Source: Pictodentalium vernedei (lineage: Eukaryota > Mollusca > Scaphopoda > Dentaliida > Dentaliidae). Taken from it: 64,000 nucleotides of DNA. The first letter of the stretch is position 1. Each line of letters starts with the position of its first letter. This document shows, piece after piece, positions 1-10,824 of this stretch. The stretch covers positions 177,547,919-177,611,918 of the forward strand of contig CM062288.1 in assembly GCA_031216915.1 (NCBI GenBank), written 5' to 3'. A program made the position numbers and the translations under genes. Under the pieces are notes generated by a model. That model was not told the DNA's origin, ran no database searches, and saw only the letters and a program-made list of their open reading frames with translations.

Positions 1-1216
1 TTAAGGTTGCTCCCTGCTCTCTTTAGAACAACCTGATAGTGGCTTCCAGCACCACAAGAGTTGAAGGTAAAAAATAATGACGATGTAACCAGATTATATA
101 GATATGACTTGAAAGATTTCCTGTAATGAAAAATAAGAATAGCTTTAATCAAGTGTAGGATATGAGAAAGTGATAGAAAAATTTTCAATTACTGGCATTC
201 AAACATTCACAAAAGTCATATTAAAAAAAATTTGACACGCGAACATTCACAAAAGGTGTATTAACACTGTTTAAAAAGCTTAGGAGACAAAACAGTGGTA
301 TTCCTGCACTGTCTATTCCCTATGTATATCTTGACATTATCGAAGACAAAGATAGACGACGTTTACATCATTCCTTAGAAATTTACATAAAAACATCTCC
401 AAAAAGCCATCCATCTTTGCCACAAAGTCAGATTTCATTACAATCTAAATACAATTCTAATTCTTTTGAATTATTACACACGTGATATTCCATAAATCAT
501 TCTTTGGAATATTTAACAATACCTTTCTATAAAGTTGGGAATTAAGAGGATTGGGAGAGAGTGGAATTATTAGACAAAAATAATCCTTAAGTAGCAGGAG
601 ACTCTTGTTAACCGTTTATGGCACAAGCAAACTTTCAGCTATAATTGACCACATAGTAAGATGTAATCAGTCTTCATTTATCAATTAGATGATCTGATTC
701 AAACAAGAAAACTGTCTAAGAGGCTTAACTCCTGAAAAAAAAAACTTGTGAAGGACCACTTTTCAAACTCATCCAAGACATTTTGTAGAACTCACATATG
801 GAAGGACAGATGGACAGACAGATCTATTTCCTATTCCCCTTCCCAGAGTGGTGTGGGGGGTGAGGGTTGGATAATAATTGGACATTTGTCCTGAGGTCAC
901 TATAATATTGTCAAAATCTGAATAAATCCTAAGTTGACTGTTTATCCTTAACTAGATGTGTGTTGGAAGTCCATATTAGAGCTGCAATCTGAAGTGCAGG
1001 TACCCAACTTAAAGACTTCATATTTTCTAATGTGCTTTATATTATCTTGGAAGTACAGTAATTTAGCCTGTTTGAATTTGCTTCATTACAATTTGGGGTG
1101 GGGGTATACTGACACTCACCCATGGATTGTAACACAGAAAGGATTTGTGAAGAATTTTTGACGACCAAAAAGGATTTAGCACACTACCAGTTAATGACAG
1201 TACCAGCACTTCCCAA
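1..1216. other. AT-rich intergenic, no recognised gene
   Basis: No coding, RNA or repeat family was recognised. The short open frame near 958-1,161 has no family resemblance and no exon-like flanks. Confidence 0.5.
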
Positions 1217-1453
1217 TTAACTCTTTAGCTGATGAGTTTTTTTTTTTAAATATTTTCATATAATTTAGTCATGGCTGCTATGAAACAGCCAGAGCTAGAT
1301 TTGGTGAAAAATTTATGAAAATCTAGCTCTGTAATTGTATGATTCAATTTACAGAGAACAATTCTATTAAAACTAATAAAATTATGTTCCTACTCCTGGC
1401 AAGAGAGCATGAAACCTGGACACGGATATCTGCAAGCAGCATGCAAGGATTGA
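1217..1453. mobile_element. TTAA-flanked MITE, family M3 (copy 1)
   Basis: Starts at TTAA followed by CTCTTT and contains the hairpin TGGCTG...CAGCCA near 1,273-1,293. The downstream end carries GCAGCATGCAAGGAT. A second copy at 54,931-55,179 has the same ATGGCTGC...CAGCC hairpin, the same order of segments and ends in AAGAG-TTAA. TTAA flanks with a short CCC/CTCTTT terminus fit a piggyBac-type non-autonomous element; this is an inference from the ends only, since no transposase is present. Confidence 0.5.
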
Positions 1454-2769
1454 AAGGAGTCCAGTGGACAAGAGCGTGCAGATGTACAGTACAGTCAACA
1501 TGGATTGGTCATAATACATGTGTGGGCATTGATGTCCACGTATGCGTTTACCAGGTGAAAATCATCATCAGGAACATTTTTTTGAACGCGGTGTTTCATT
1601 TATTAAATTTTTGATGATTATTCCTATAATTAGTGTTTAGAATCTAATATTATTGTGTCCGTGAAAATATTGTTCACCCATGGAAAGTGACCAGTCCACG
1701 ATGGCTGTACTGTAGTTAAGGCATCATATTCGTTGGACTAAATCCATCTTTTTAGAGAAGCAAACATGACAGTATGAATTTGGTTTGTAATGCTTTATTG
1801 TCCGAAAATATCGTTTTTGCTCAAATACTGATTTTTCAGATTTGACATGGACATTGGGGTACAAACCTGACTTTTATATGCATGTGATTTTCTCCATTTG
1901 CATGTAGTTTCTTCATTGTACTGTAATTAGTTTCTGAGTAACAAAAGATATGATTCATAAAAAATTTAACCCCTTGATTTGATTTGAAAGTTTCAGAGTA
2001 TGAACGTAGAAAATGGTTTCAAATTTTTCTTCAAGAGGATTCATACTTATCTCAAAACTTCCTATACTTATCTCAAAACTTCCTATGAATACACATTGCT
2101 AGAAATTAATAACTGGATGTCCACCAACTCCTCATCACATTATGCTGTTTTATTGGTACACACATAACAGTGACATAATGGCACATCTGTAAATACTTAA
2201 GAATGTTGCAAAAGTATTTCAGTCATCAGACACGATTGCTGGACTGAAAGAAATATTAACTTAAAATCTGATCATGTTATTTTTCCTAATTGGTAAACAC
2301 CCATTTGTGTTATTCTTTGGACAGCTGCTGCAGAGAGTTAATCAAAACTTTTAGGTCCTTCCAAAAAGAAAGAAGAGTATAGTGTCTTGACGGCAGGGTT
2401 ATCTCAATTAAATCTAACTGTGTGTATTTGGCTGCAAAAATTCTGTTAATGATTTGAATCAATCACTGGTTCAAAACAAAATAGAAAACATGGATTGATA
2501 ATAACAGCTATTATTATATACTTTATAAACAACCACATTTCTATTGGCTAGATCTGAAACACGGTTTTCCAGTGAATATCAACTTTATAAATATAGCTTT
2601 TTGAAATCCTCTCTCTAGTTCTATTTCAGTTGACGTAATCTCTACAACATTGTTTGTTTTTATGTTATTCTGCAGATGATAACTATTTTATTGTTAAATA
2701 AAAGTATTTCCGGTTGATATAATTGAACTTTTAAGTGACAAATAGAAGCTTGTGTTTTTGAGGATGGTG
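1454..2769. other. AT-rich intergenic, no recognised gene
   Basis: Nothing assignable apart from a short direct duplication at about 2,042-2,086 (ACTTATCTCAAAACTTCCTA twice in tandem), which looks like a replication-slippage product. Confidence 0.5.
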
Positions 2770-2935
2770 TATATAATAAAACTATTATGGACTTTTGTGG
2801 TGGTAAATATGAAGTGATATGAACCTAAAAAACCTGTACTGACCAAGGCTAACGCCTCTGTCAATATAAGCTTTTTAGGTTCATATCACATCATATTCAC
2901 CACCACAAAAGTCCATAATTGTATAATATGCTCTG
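2770..2935. repeat. Foldback element, about 50-bp arms
   Basis: Left arm about 2,783-2,831 and right arm about 2,871-2,920 are reverse complements with few mismatches (TTATGGACTTTTGTGGTGG against CCACCACAAAAGTCCATAA). They are separated by roughly 40 bp. The weaker flanks (TATAATAAAAC / TTGTATAATA) extend the symmetry. It is probably a MITE or foldback insertion; no second copy was noticed. Confidence 0.75.
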
Positions 2936-2959
2936 TGGCATTTTAATGTCTTTAAGTCT

Positions 2960-3296
2960 TTATGCAGTGGATCAGTGGTTATGGTATTGGTCTTGAAACC
3001 GAAAGGTCCATGGTTCGATCCCCCACCAGGGTAACTGTATTGTGTCCTAGAGTAATGCACTTATTCCTGAATGACCATGTGGGGGCTCACTGGCACTGTG
3101 CACGAAGGCACACTGCATGTCGATGGTGCACTTGTCTTCAACCAGAGTTAGTATGTTGGGGAATATTAATGTTGCTCACTGCTGCTTGGGGGTTCTCTCC
3201 AGGTACTTCAGCTTCCTCCAACTGCAAAAGTGCCTGGCATGAGGTGACCATTGCTGTTGAAAGTGTAGTTAATCCCCAATAAAAAAATGTTTAAAA
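2960..3296 (+). mobile_element. tRNA-derived SINE, family S1 (near full length)
   Basis: The 5' head is tRNA-like: an A-box-like GGATCAGTGGTTATGG, then a B box GGTTCGATCCCCC about 30 nt later. A unique body follows, and the 3' end reads AATCCCCAATAAAAAAATG. Related copies in both orientations occur at 3,388, 18,703, 20,262, 44,480, 52,968, 53,572 and 62,128. An internal pol III promoter is expected from the tRNA ancestry. The open frame across it is not coding. Confidence 0.8.
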
Positions 3297-3387
3297 AACA
3301 TTTTTACACAATACATCTGAAGGATTTTTCTTGCAGTCCTTTGGATCTGTCAGGACTGTTACCAGCTGTCCCATTTCTAATCATAAT

Positions 3388-3548
3388 TAGTCTGCTTGTG
3401 CAGAGTTAGAATGTTGGGGAGTCTGACAGTTGCTCGCCACTGCTCATAAGTTCTCTCTGGGTACTCTGGGTTCCTCCAAACATAAAACTGTCTGATATGA
3501 AGTGACCCTGGCTGCTAAAAATGCCATTAAACCCCAATAAATAAATAA
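3388..3548 (+). mobile_element. SINE S1, 5'-truncated copy
   Basis: Begins within the S1 body (CAGAGTTAGAATGTTGGGGA) and runs to the S1 tail (AAACCCCAATAAATAAATAA). The tRNA-like head is missing. It lies about 90 bp downstream of a longer S1 copy in the same orientation. Confidence 0.7.
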
Positions 3549-4304
3549 ACTGAGTCTCAGGGAGCTCATTTCACATATTTCCATTCTGAACTTTGTGAGC
3601 CAATGACCACTGTTCTCTTTACTCTAGGTAAACACGAAACCAGGAAATCAAAGAACAGGTGATACCTTTTTTACCAGTATGGTGAGTGAGTAACAGTGAC
3701 CAGGTACATTTGTAATTGCCACTGACTGAAACAACACTAAAGCCTGTTGATTTGATACAGACAACTCATATTGGTCAGTTACTTAAAACTAGTCTGCCAG
3801 TTGAAAAGGAATGACCAGGTAAAATCCACAGGATGAACCTATTACTGACCAAAATGGCACAAACCACCCACAACTTATTTGAAAGGCTCGCAATATTTTT
3901 TTTTCCATTATTCTTCTCCAAAGTAGCCACTCTAACATATCAACTAGAAGTGTCACATGTATCAGGTTTGTTCCTGCAAGGTTTCAAAACTTGTTTCAGA
4001 CATTTTTTTGTTGTTGTCTTCAGAAATATAGCTTGCGCAATGTTTTGAAATACTCAGGCACGCAACTACTGTGTTTGGAATTTAGGCATAGAACATTACA
4101 ATCCATATATGCTGGCACTTATTCAACTCTTGTAATTACCTCTCCTGCTGTGTTCTCAGCTGTGAAGAATAAATAATTTACAAACAGATTTCCCTTCTAT
4201 TTTATTGCCAAATGTTTTACAATGGCATGTTATATTTGGTGTACCATTGTAATTAACAGCATTTCATCAGCAATGGCATATACAGAGAATCAGTTCAAAA
4301 ATGA
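3549..4304. other. Intergenic, no recognised gene
   Basis: AT-rich DNA with only short open frames (for example 3,833-4,048) that show no family motifs. Confidence 0.45.
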
Positions 4305-4450
4305 ATACAGTGGAATTCTGTGTACTGAATATCCACTTTGCCAGTGAAAAATATTCAATTAACAGATGTATTCAAATTGACAACATAGTTTTGTCATTTG
4401 CCTTTATTCTAATGGTAAACTGTACATTTAAACTATAAAATCTTTGTGAT
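4305..4450. repeat. MITE family M2, fragment
   Basis: Begins ACAGTGGAATTCTG, followed by CACTTTGCCAGTGAAAA and ATTCAATTAACAG. These match the start of the M2 copy at 57,215 (ACAGTGGTACCCTG, CACTTTGCCAATGAAAA). The palindromic core of the family is absent. Confidence 0.5.
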
Positions 4451-4890
4451 TTTTATTCTGTTTTCCTCTTACCCACAGTGTCAAAATTTGAGGGTCCCAT
4501 GATACCATAAAATGTAGGGTTTGAAAAGCTCATCCTTACAAAGCTATTATATATCAAAAATGGAAACATTTGGGGTTGTTGTTTACGAGCAGATTTTGTT
4601 AGCTTTTCTCATTTACCCATTGTATTAAAACCTTGGGCCCCATGACCAGGGCTTATATTTCATCTAAAATTGTGAGAATCCACTTCTCATGAAAATGGTT
4701 GCGAGATTACATACCTGCTATGGGTGTCCCATGATCCCATTAGGCCACCATGGTTGAACCCTGGTTGTAGATAACACATGTTAGCAACTTAGCACTTTAC
4801 CAAACACAGCTTTTTAATTTTCAACATATAAACTGAATTTGATAATTTTTTTAAAAATAAACAATATTTATCAATAAAACCTTACAAATA

Positions 4891-4919
4891 TATGCTGTTC
4901 AAAAAAAGAAATGCGAAAC
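4891..4919 (+). repeat. Left terminal inverted repeat of the Tc1 element
   Basis: Pairs with 6,358-6,386 with only a few mismatches (CTGTTCaAAAAAGAAATGC against CTGTTCaTAAAAGAAATGC). The leading TA is the expected target duplication. Confidence 0.85.
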
Positions 4920-5212
4920 GGGTATAGTCACGATAACATGGCAAATTTTTGAGAACACAGTGATGAAGTGTGGCTGTAGATATGGTTAACGACATATCGT
5001 GGTGGTTTAAACATTATGTAATATTTTGTACAATGGAGCATAATTTCAGCCACCGTCACCCCACAAATATTGGAAATTAACAAAAAAATGTTTCCACTGA
5101 TTGAATACTTGATTATGAAGTTGCACGCTCTGAGCAGAGCATGTGGGGGTATAAATTGACGTGGAAATCGATCAGAATTCACACAGTGTTAAAGGGATCT
5201 TGCTCATGCAAA

Positions 5213-6211
5213 ATGCTGAGTTTGACCGAAGCTCAGAGAAACAATGCCATTGGCCACTTGGAAACAGGCAATTCAGCTTCGAATGGAAGCGAGAGTGTTC
5301 AATGAATCACCGAGCACCATCACACGCCTGTGGAACCACTACCAAATCCAGGGGACAATGCAGGACCTTCCAAGATCCGGGAGACCCCGAGTGACCACCA
5401 CAGCTCAGGATCGATACATCCGGTTGCATCATTCGCAGGAAAGAACAACCACAGCGACCTCTACAGCATCAACCCAACTAGGCCGGTGGAGGATTTCAGA
5501 TCAGACCATTCGCAATCATCTATGTGAGGGAGGTCTGCATGATAAACGGCAAATTCGTGATGTCACTTTGACGGTGCAGCATCGTCGACAGTGACTTCAA
5601 TGGTGTCAGATGCACAGGGCATGGCTTCATCAGAGATTGAGAACGGTATGGTTCAGTGACGAGTCACATTTCCTTCTTCACTGAGTTGATGGACGATGCC
5701 ATGTGTACAGACGTCATGGAGAACATTTTGTGTGTAGCTGCTTTTGGGAGGTGGACAGAGTTGGTGGTGGTATGTTATGATGTGGGCAGCCATCTCTCAC
5801 ACTGGTAGAAAGGACCTCGTCCATGTTGAGGGTAACTTGACGGCACAGAGGCACAGAGATGAAATTTTGCATCCACGCGTGTTCCATATTATGCAGAATG
5901 CCAACGCCATTTTCCAGCATGACAACGCTCGACCACACACAGCAAGGCTCACTTCAGCTTATCTACAGGATAACAACATCGAAGTCCTGCCCTGGCCCTC
6001 CAAATGACCAGATTTGAACCCGATCGAACATCTATGGGATCAACTGGATCGACGTGTGCAACAACAACCTCAAACGTTACTGCAGTTGGCACAACCATTG
6101 CAGGAAGAGTGGGCCGCCACACCTCAAGCTGCCATCCGGAATCTGATTGCTTCAATGAACAGAAGGTGCCAAGCAGTTTTGGACTCAGGTGGCGGTCACT
6201 CTAGATACTGA
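5213..6211 (+). pseudogene. Tc1-like DD34E transposase pseudogene
   Basis: A full-length-sized (about 333 codons) Tc1 transposase remnant that would cut and paste its own element in the nucleus. The start ATG at 5,213 opens the N-terminal helix-turn-helix (SLTEAQRNNAIGHL). The frame then shifts near 5,270-5,290, and the second HTH part is open at 5,244-5,594 (SPSTITRLWNHYQ, SGRPRVTTTAQDRYI). A TGA at 5,592 and a further stop near 5,680 follow, with another frameshift around 5,778. Catalytic blocks are still legible: WFSDESHF (first Asp), QHDNARPH (second Asp) and PDLNPIEHLWD (Glu), with 34 positions between the last two acidic residues. One more TGA falls inside that interval at about 6,005. 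At least three stops and two frameshifts show old decay. Confidence 0.93.
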
Positions 6212-6357
6212 GTTTGGATGACTTTGACTGGAGACGTTAACGTCTGAAACGTCTCCATTCGTGCTTTATTTATCCATTAAAATATTGGTTATGAATTGAT
6301 TTTGTTCTCTATTTCATTATCTCATAACATGGGAACGTCCCTCATCAAAGAAAACCT

Positions 6358-6386
6358 GTTTTGCATTTCTTTTTATGAACAGTATA
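6358..6386 (-). repeat. Right terminal inverted repeat of the Tc1 element
   Basis: GCATTTCTTTTTATGAACAG followed by TA; reverse complement of the left end at 4,891. Confidence 0.85.
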
Positions 6387-6620
6387 GATGCCATTGGAAC
6401 CAGCTCCTTGAGCCGGTTCCAATGACAGTCATATTTGCACAATTTTATTGACAAAGGATAAGGATATTTCAGGTCATGTTAGCCTTGTATTGGTTAATTT
6501 GCTGCTACAATGTTAGATAAAGGGTTATATTGACTCAATTTTTTTTTCATGTGAATCCTAGCAGAGGTGCAGCGAGAATCGAGATGTATTCTTGCTGGCT
6601 TCATTGTGTGAATGGATTCT

Positions 6621-7382
6621 CAGATTCTTGTCGAAATACAAGCCCTGCATGACCAGCCTAAATCGGATGCCATTGGCTTACATATCAATCATGGAAGCAT
6701 CTGGAGCAGTTTTTATCCCATTACTCAGAGTGCGCAGTGGCACTCTTGAATAAGTCCTGGCTCCAGAGACTTCATTTGAACAATCTTGTAAATTGACCTT
6801 ACACAGATGTTATATGTCAAGTATGGAAGCATTTGGGCTTTGGTTTGTGAGGAGAAGAGTTCTTAACTGTTTTCTCCCATTACCTGCAGAGTTAACTCTA
6901 AGTCCCCATACAGCCACAAACTACCCCTTTTTATATTGCTCTGAAAAAGTTGTCCCAAGTGTATTCAACCTTAAGAACTCTACTGATAGGATGCACTTAT
7001 CTAAACAGTGTCTTTAAATCATTGTTGGTTGCGTTGTCTGTACAGGCAGCAAACGATAATGTAGAAACACTGTTACAGCAGCCAACAATAATGTAGAAAC
7101 ACTGTTAAGTCAGCTGCTGCTTTGTACGTGTATATATGGTAGTTATTAATGTGAAATTAATCTGAGGACTTGAGGGTTAAAATGAGGGATCCTCATATGG
7201 TGCCCCACAATAAAACATCACAATTTTCTATGACTAATTTGATTTCACCCTTCCTTAGGATATGACACACAAAATAAAAGTTACCTGTTACCATGTTTTT
7301 ATACATCACAAACAAGTTTGAAAAGTTGGTAAAAGTAACCATCTTTGGATTTTAACTATGTGTTGGCAACTCTCAAATTCTC
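6621..7382. other. Degraded repeat DNA, no gene
   Basis: Part (about 6,700-6,960) resembles a worn monomer of the array elements (ACAGATGTTATATGTCAAGTATGG; compare 36,540-36,640). At 7,047-7,112 a 25-bp unit (ATAATGTAGAAACACTGTTA) is duplicated in tandem. Confidence 0.45.
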
Positions 7383-7596
7383 TTGAACCCTTTATCTAAC
7401 TGATCAGCTTCTTCTGCCTGCGTAAGTTTCAAATAAAGCAGTTGAAAGAAATATATTTTTTTTAAAATTTCAACAAAACCATATCACATGACCCCCTTAT
7501 TCCAATGGGGAAGGGGGGGGGGGGGGGTCACATGATATAAAGTTTTGTTGAAATTTTATAATAATAAATTTTGATATCTTTTGGGTAATGGGTTAA
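7383..7596. mobile_element. TTAA-type MITE M1, copy with GTCACATGATAT palindrome
   Basis: Ends GAACCCTTTATC and GGGTAATGGGTTAA. The inner arms CAACAAAACCATATCACATG and CACATGATATAAAGTTTTGTTG form an inverted repeat. A G-run at about 7,507-7,526 lies at the tip. It matches the copies at 16,998 and 18,442. Confidence 0.75.
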
Positions 7597-9007
7597 TGTT
7601 GCTTTCTCTCTCTTATTTGATATGTTCATCGGGGAGACTTGACCCTGGCACCAACTCAGATATGTGGACATATACTGATTGCATTGTGCCCTGCCGATTT
7701 TATGTATTCCTGGACATTGCTTTGCAAATATTAAAGTTTTCATTCAAAAATTTCTTCAATCGACTTTTCTAATATTTACAGTGTTAAAGCATCAAGGTTA
7801 TTTGCTCTACATCGCACAGGTCCTTCGCAGTTAATTGCTCCCTGTGAAAGTTTGACATCTTTTTCCAAAGCTTGGGTTTCTAAAACAATTCAATCAATAA
7901 CTGAATGATCATTCAGCCATTTTTTTTATCACCAATTTGAGTTTCAGCTCAAAAACTTTATCCTTTTGTCTTATAAAATCTGTGATTCCAGTGGGAAGAA
8001 CAGTCCTTAAAATTTGTCCCGGTTTGGCGAGAATCTGTTTTGACACTAATGACGCCGCTTTATGGAAAACCATGGAAAAGGGCCAAAACTCTGAAAAAAA
8101 ATATCAGACCAAGCCCACTATTAATCCCAATCTGTATTATGTGGTTATAAACCTATGTATAAAATTTTGTTTCATTTCGTTCAGTCAAACATATGTACGG
8201 ACAGCTGGACAAGAGTAAAACAAAATGCCCCTTTCCAAATTGGCAAAGGCACAAAAACAAACGTCATATTTATATATGTACTCAAGTTTAACCATTCAGT
8301 TCCAATTTTGGTGAATTTCTTGTCTTACATGTACATGTAGAACACATGTTCCAACATTTTTAGTAGTCTTGCTGGTGAAAGTTGAAGTATCTTGGCAGTG
8401 GCTTCAAAGTGCTATGGTATTATGAGGGAGCTAATAAAAAATATGTAAAATTGTCCAGGTTTTTAAGGATACTTTCAGAATCTAATACAAGAATCAAATG
8501 AACATATGGCAAGAATCAAAGCTGCTTCTCTTTGTCTTCCTTGAGAGAATCATTCGCAAGAATCGATTTTGATCTACCCAGTTCTATCAAATATTATTAT
8601 TCTTTCAGTTCTTGCCCCCAAAACATAGCTTTTCACTCTGCCAATGAGGGGGTCATAAGCTATGTTTTCGAGGCCAAAAATAGAATTCAAGAATTTTTTA
8701 ACAGGGTTGTCTGCTATTCATGTTGTTTAAATGGTTAGAGCAAGGATGTTTTTATTTCTGTATATAATTTTGCAAAATGACCAATTAAATTGAACATAGA
8801 GTACTTTTTAGGGCAATTATCTTTAAGCCACCATGCAGGTCATGGGGAGTTTATACATCATAAGTGCAAGTTGGATTCAGCTTTAAATTCTGTTTACAGT
8901 AATGTCAAATATTTTAACCCTTCTACCAGCAACACAAAGAAGGCAGCGTGAAAATTACTATCTTCAGGTTGATTTTCCAGATTTGGTGGTAATATTTTAT
9001 TAATGAA
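7597..9007. other. Intergenic, one hairpin, no gene
   Basis: The only structure seen is an inverted repeat at about 8,610-8,677 (CCAAAACATAGCTT / AAGCTATGTTTTCGAGG) with a loop containing GAGGGGGTCAT, probably an eroded core of the M1-like MITEs. Short open frames lack family motifs. Confidence 0.5.
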
Positions 9008-10824
9008 AGTGTCAATGACACTGTAGCTCAACTTGTCAAGACAAAGACATGTACATGTATAGTATGTGGCACAGCAATGACAAACATCTAGGTAATGACC
9101 TGATAACAAAGGTACATATAAAGTAGTGTAACGGCCTGTACATAAATATTGACCGTTGCCTGTAACAATGTATAGGTAAAGTATTGTAAAGGTGGGTGAC
9201 AGTCAGATGCTAAACTAGAAAAAAATCTTTGAGTCCCAGAGTGGGTCTGACTGAACCCCAAAATATTTGTTCTCATAGCACAGTGATAACAAAGGCACCT
9301 CAAAACACACTCATTCCTGTCCCAGGGTGAAAACAAAGGTACCCAAGAAGTTTCGTGAAGATCAGTTCACAAATATGAGCTGTGTAGAAGTGTGACAAAA
9401 AACTGATTGGACCTAATTTCGGTACAAAATGGCCACTGGCAGCCATCTTGAATTTTGGACCACACCCAGAAACACTCGTTCTCGTCCCAAGGTGATAAAA
9501 AAGGTACCCAAGAAGTTTTGTGAAGATCGGTTCATAAATACAGTCTCTAGCCTGGACCGTATTGACATGTTCACTTACAGGGTATAAGTAGCACTGAATA
9601 AATCAAAGTTCATCTAATTTGCATAATTTCTGCACGAGAAAAATATCCGTACTATATGTGATGTATTCCATGTTACTAAACATTCATACAAAAATTTATT
9701 CAAATCAGAACTTTCATACAGAAGTTCTGTACAAAAGACTGATTGCACTAATTTTGGTACAAAATGGCTGCTGGTGGCCATCTTGAATTACGGACCACAC
9801 CCAAAAACACTCGTTCTCATCCCACGGTGATAACAAAGGTACCCAAGAAGTTTCGTAAAGATCGGTTCATAAATGCGGCCTCTAGCCTGAGCCGTATAGA
9901 AGTTGTGTACAAAAAACTGATTAGACCTAATTTCGGTACAAAATGGCCACTGGCAGCCATCTTGAATTTTGGACCGCACCCAGAAACACTCGTTCTCGTC
10001 CCAAGGTGATAACAAAGGTACCCAAGACGTTTCGTGAAGATCGGTTCATAAATACAGACTCTAGCCCGAGCTGTATTGACATGTGTACTTACTGTGTGTA
10101 AGGAGCACTGAAAAAATCAAAGTTCATCTAATGTGCATAATTTCTGCACGAGAAAAAAACCTGTATTATATGTGATGTATCCCATGGTACTAAACATTCA
10201 CACAAAAAATTATTCAAATCAGCGCTTTCATATGGAAGTTCTGTGCAGAAATCTGATTGCACCAAATTTTGTACAAAATGGCTTCCATCGGCCATCTTGA
10301 AGTTTGGGCCAGACCCAAAAACACTCGTTCTCGTCCCACGGTGATAAGAAAGGTACCCAAGGAGTTTCGTAAGGATCAGTTCATAAATACGGCCTCCAGC
10401 CCGAGCCGTATTGGCATTTGCACTTACAGTGCTGAAAGTAACACCAAAAAACATCAAAGTTAGTCTAATTTGTATAATTTATGCACGAGAAAAAAACCCA
10501 TATTATATGTGATGTATCCCATGGTACTAAACATTCGTACAAAAAATTATTCAAATCAGAGCTTTCATATGGAAGTTCTATACAAAAAACAGATTTCTGC
10601 ATCATCGGTACAAAATGGCAGCTGGCAGCCATCTTAAATTTCGGACTGCACCCAAAAACTCTCGTTCTCGTCCCACGGTCATAACAAAGGTACCCAAGAA
10701 GTTTAGTAAAGATCGGTTCATAAATACGGCCTCTAGTCCTAGCCATATCCAATTGTTGACGGACAGACGGACGACGGGCCATGGTATAAACTCAAATTTG
10801 GCTTCGCCAAAGTTAAGCTAAAAA
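9008..10824. mobile_element. Helentron/HINE-like array element, family B (copy 1)
   Basis: Starts with the near-palindrome GTGTCAATGACAC, then TAGCTCAACTTG. It ends with the 3' hairpin TTTGGCttcGCCAAA, then AGTTAAGCTAAAAA. The body is a run of related monomers carrying AAAATGGC...CATCTTGAATTT, CACTCGTTCTCGTCCCA and AAGTTTCGTGAAGATCGGTT, in long (about 350 bp) and short (about 180 bp) versions. A (GACG)-rich stretch precedes the 3' end. Subterminal inverted repeats, minisatellite, microsatellite and 3' hairpin are the layout described for pearl/HINE elements. A closely similar copy lies at 34,341-36,176. Confidence 0.75.

Larger units (their letters stand above)
4891..6386 (+). mobile_element. 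Tc1/mariner-superfamily transposon, decayed
   Basis: About 1.5 kb, bounded by TA and by terminal inverted repeats: left TATGCTGTTCAAAAAAAGAA; the right end, read in reverse complement, starts TATACTGTTCATAAAAAGAA. The similarity continues through GAAATGC. It encloses a transposase remnant on the plus strand. Size, TA target and TIRs agree with Tc1-like elements. The disrupted reading frame means it cannot move itself. Confidence 0.93.
4787..6527. mobile_element. TTAA-type MITE M1, split by a Tc1 insertion
   Basis: The left part (4,787-4,890, GCACTTTACCAAACACAG) and right part (6,387-6,527, ending ATGTTAGATAAAGGGTTA) together correspond to the uninterrupted M1 at 61,139-61,359. The palindrome GGAACCAGCTCC...GAGCCGGTTCC at about 6,395-6,421 belongs to its core. 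The outer TTAA is mutated at both ends. Confidence 0.7.
4640..6620. repeat. Dispersed segment R5 (copy 1), carrying MITE and Tc1
   Basis: Its outer parts match 60,995-61,460 on both sides of the MITE: CAGGGCTTATATTTCATCTA and GGCCACCATGGTTGAACC on the left, GTGAATCCTAGCAGAGGTGC on the right. The second copy carries the MITE without Tc1, so it serves as a near-empty-site comparator. Confidence 0.7.

Noticed and set aside
2960-3025. tRNA gene
   Set aside because: A- and B-box motifs are present but the cloverleaf is imperfect and the sequence continues into a SINE body and tail, so it is a SINE head.
9764-10821. Repeated open frames on both strands across the family-B array (and 34,763-36,162)
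   Set aside because: They restate the same monomer in successive units on both strands, and break at monomer borders. Openness follows from repeat composition, not protein selection.
9008-10824. CRISPR array or satellite DNA
   Set aside because: Repeat units are long, unevenly spaced and bounded by transposon-like ends with dispersed copies; the sequence is eukaryotic.
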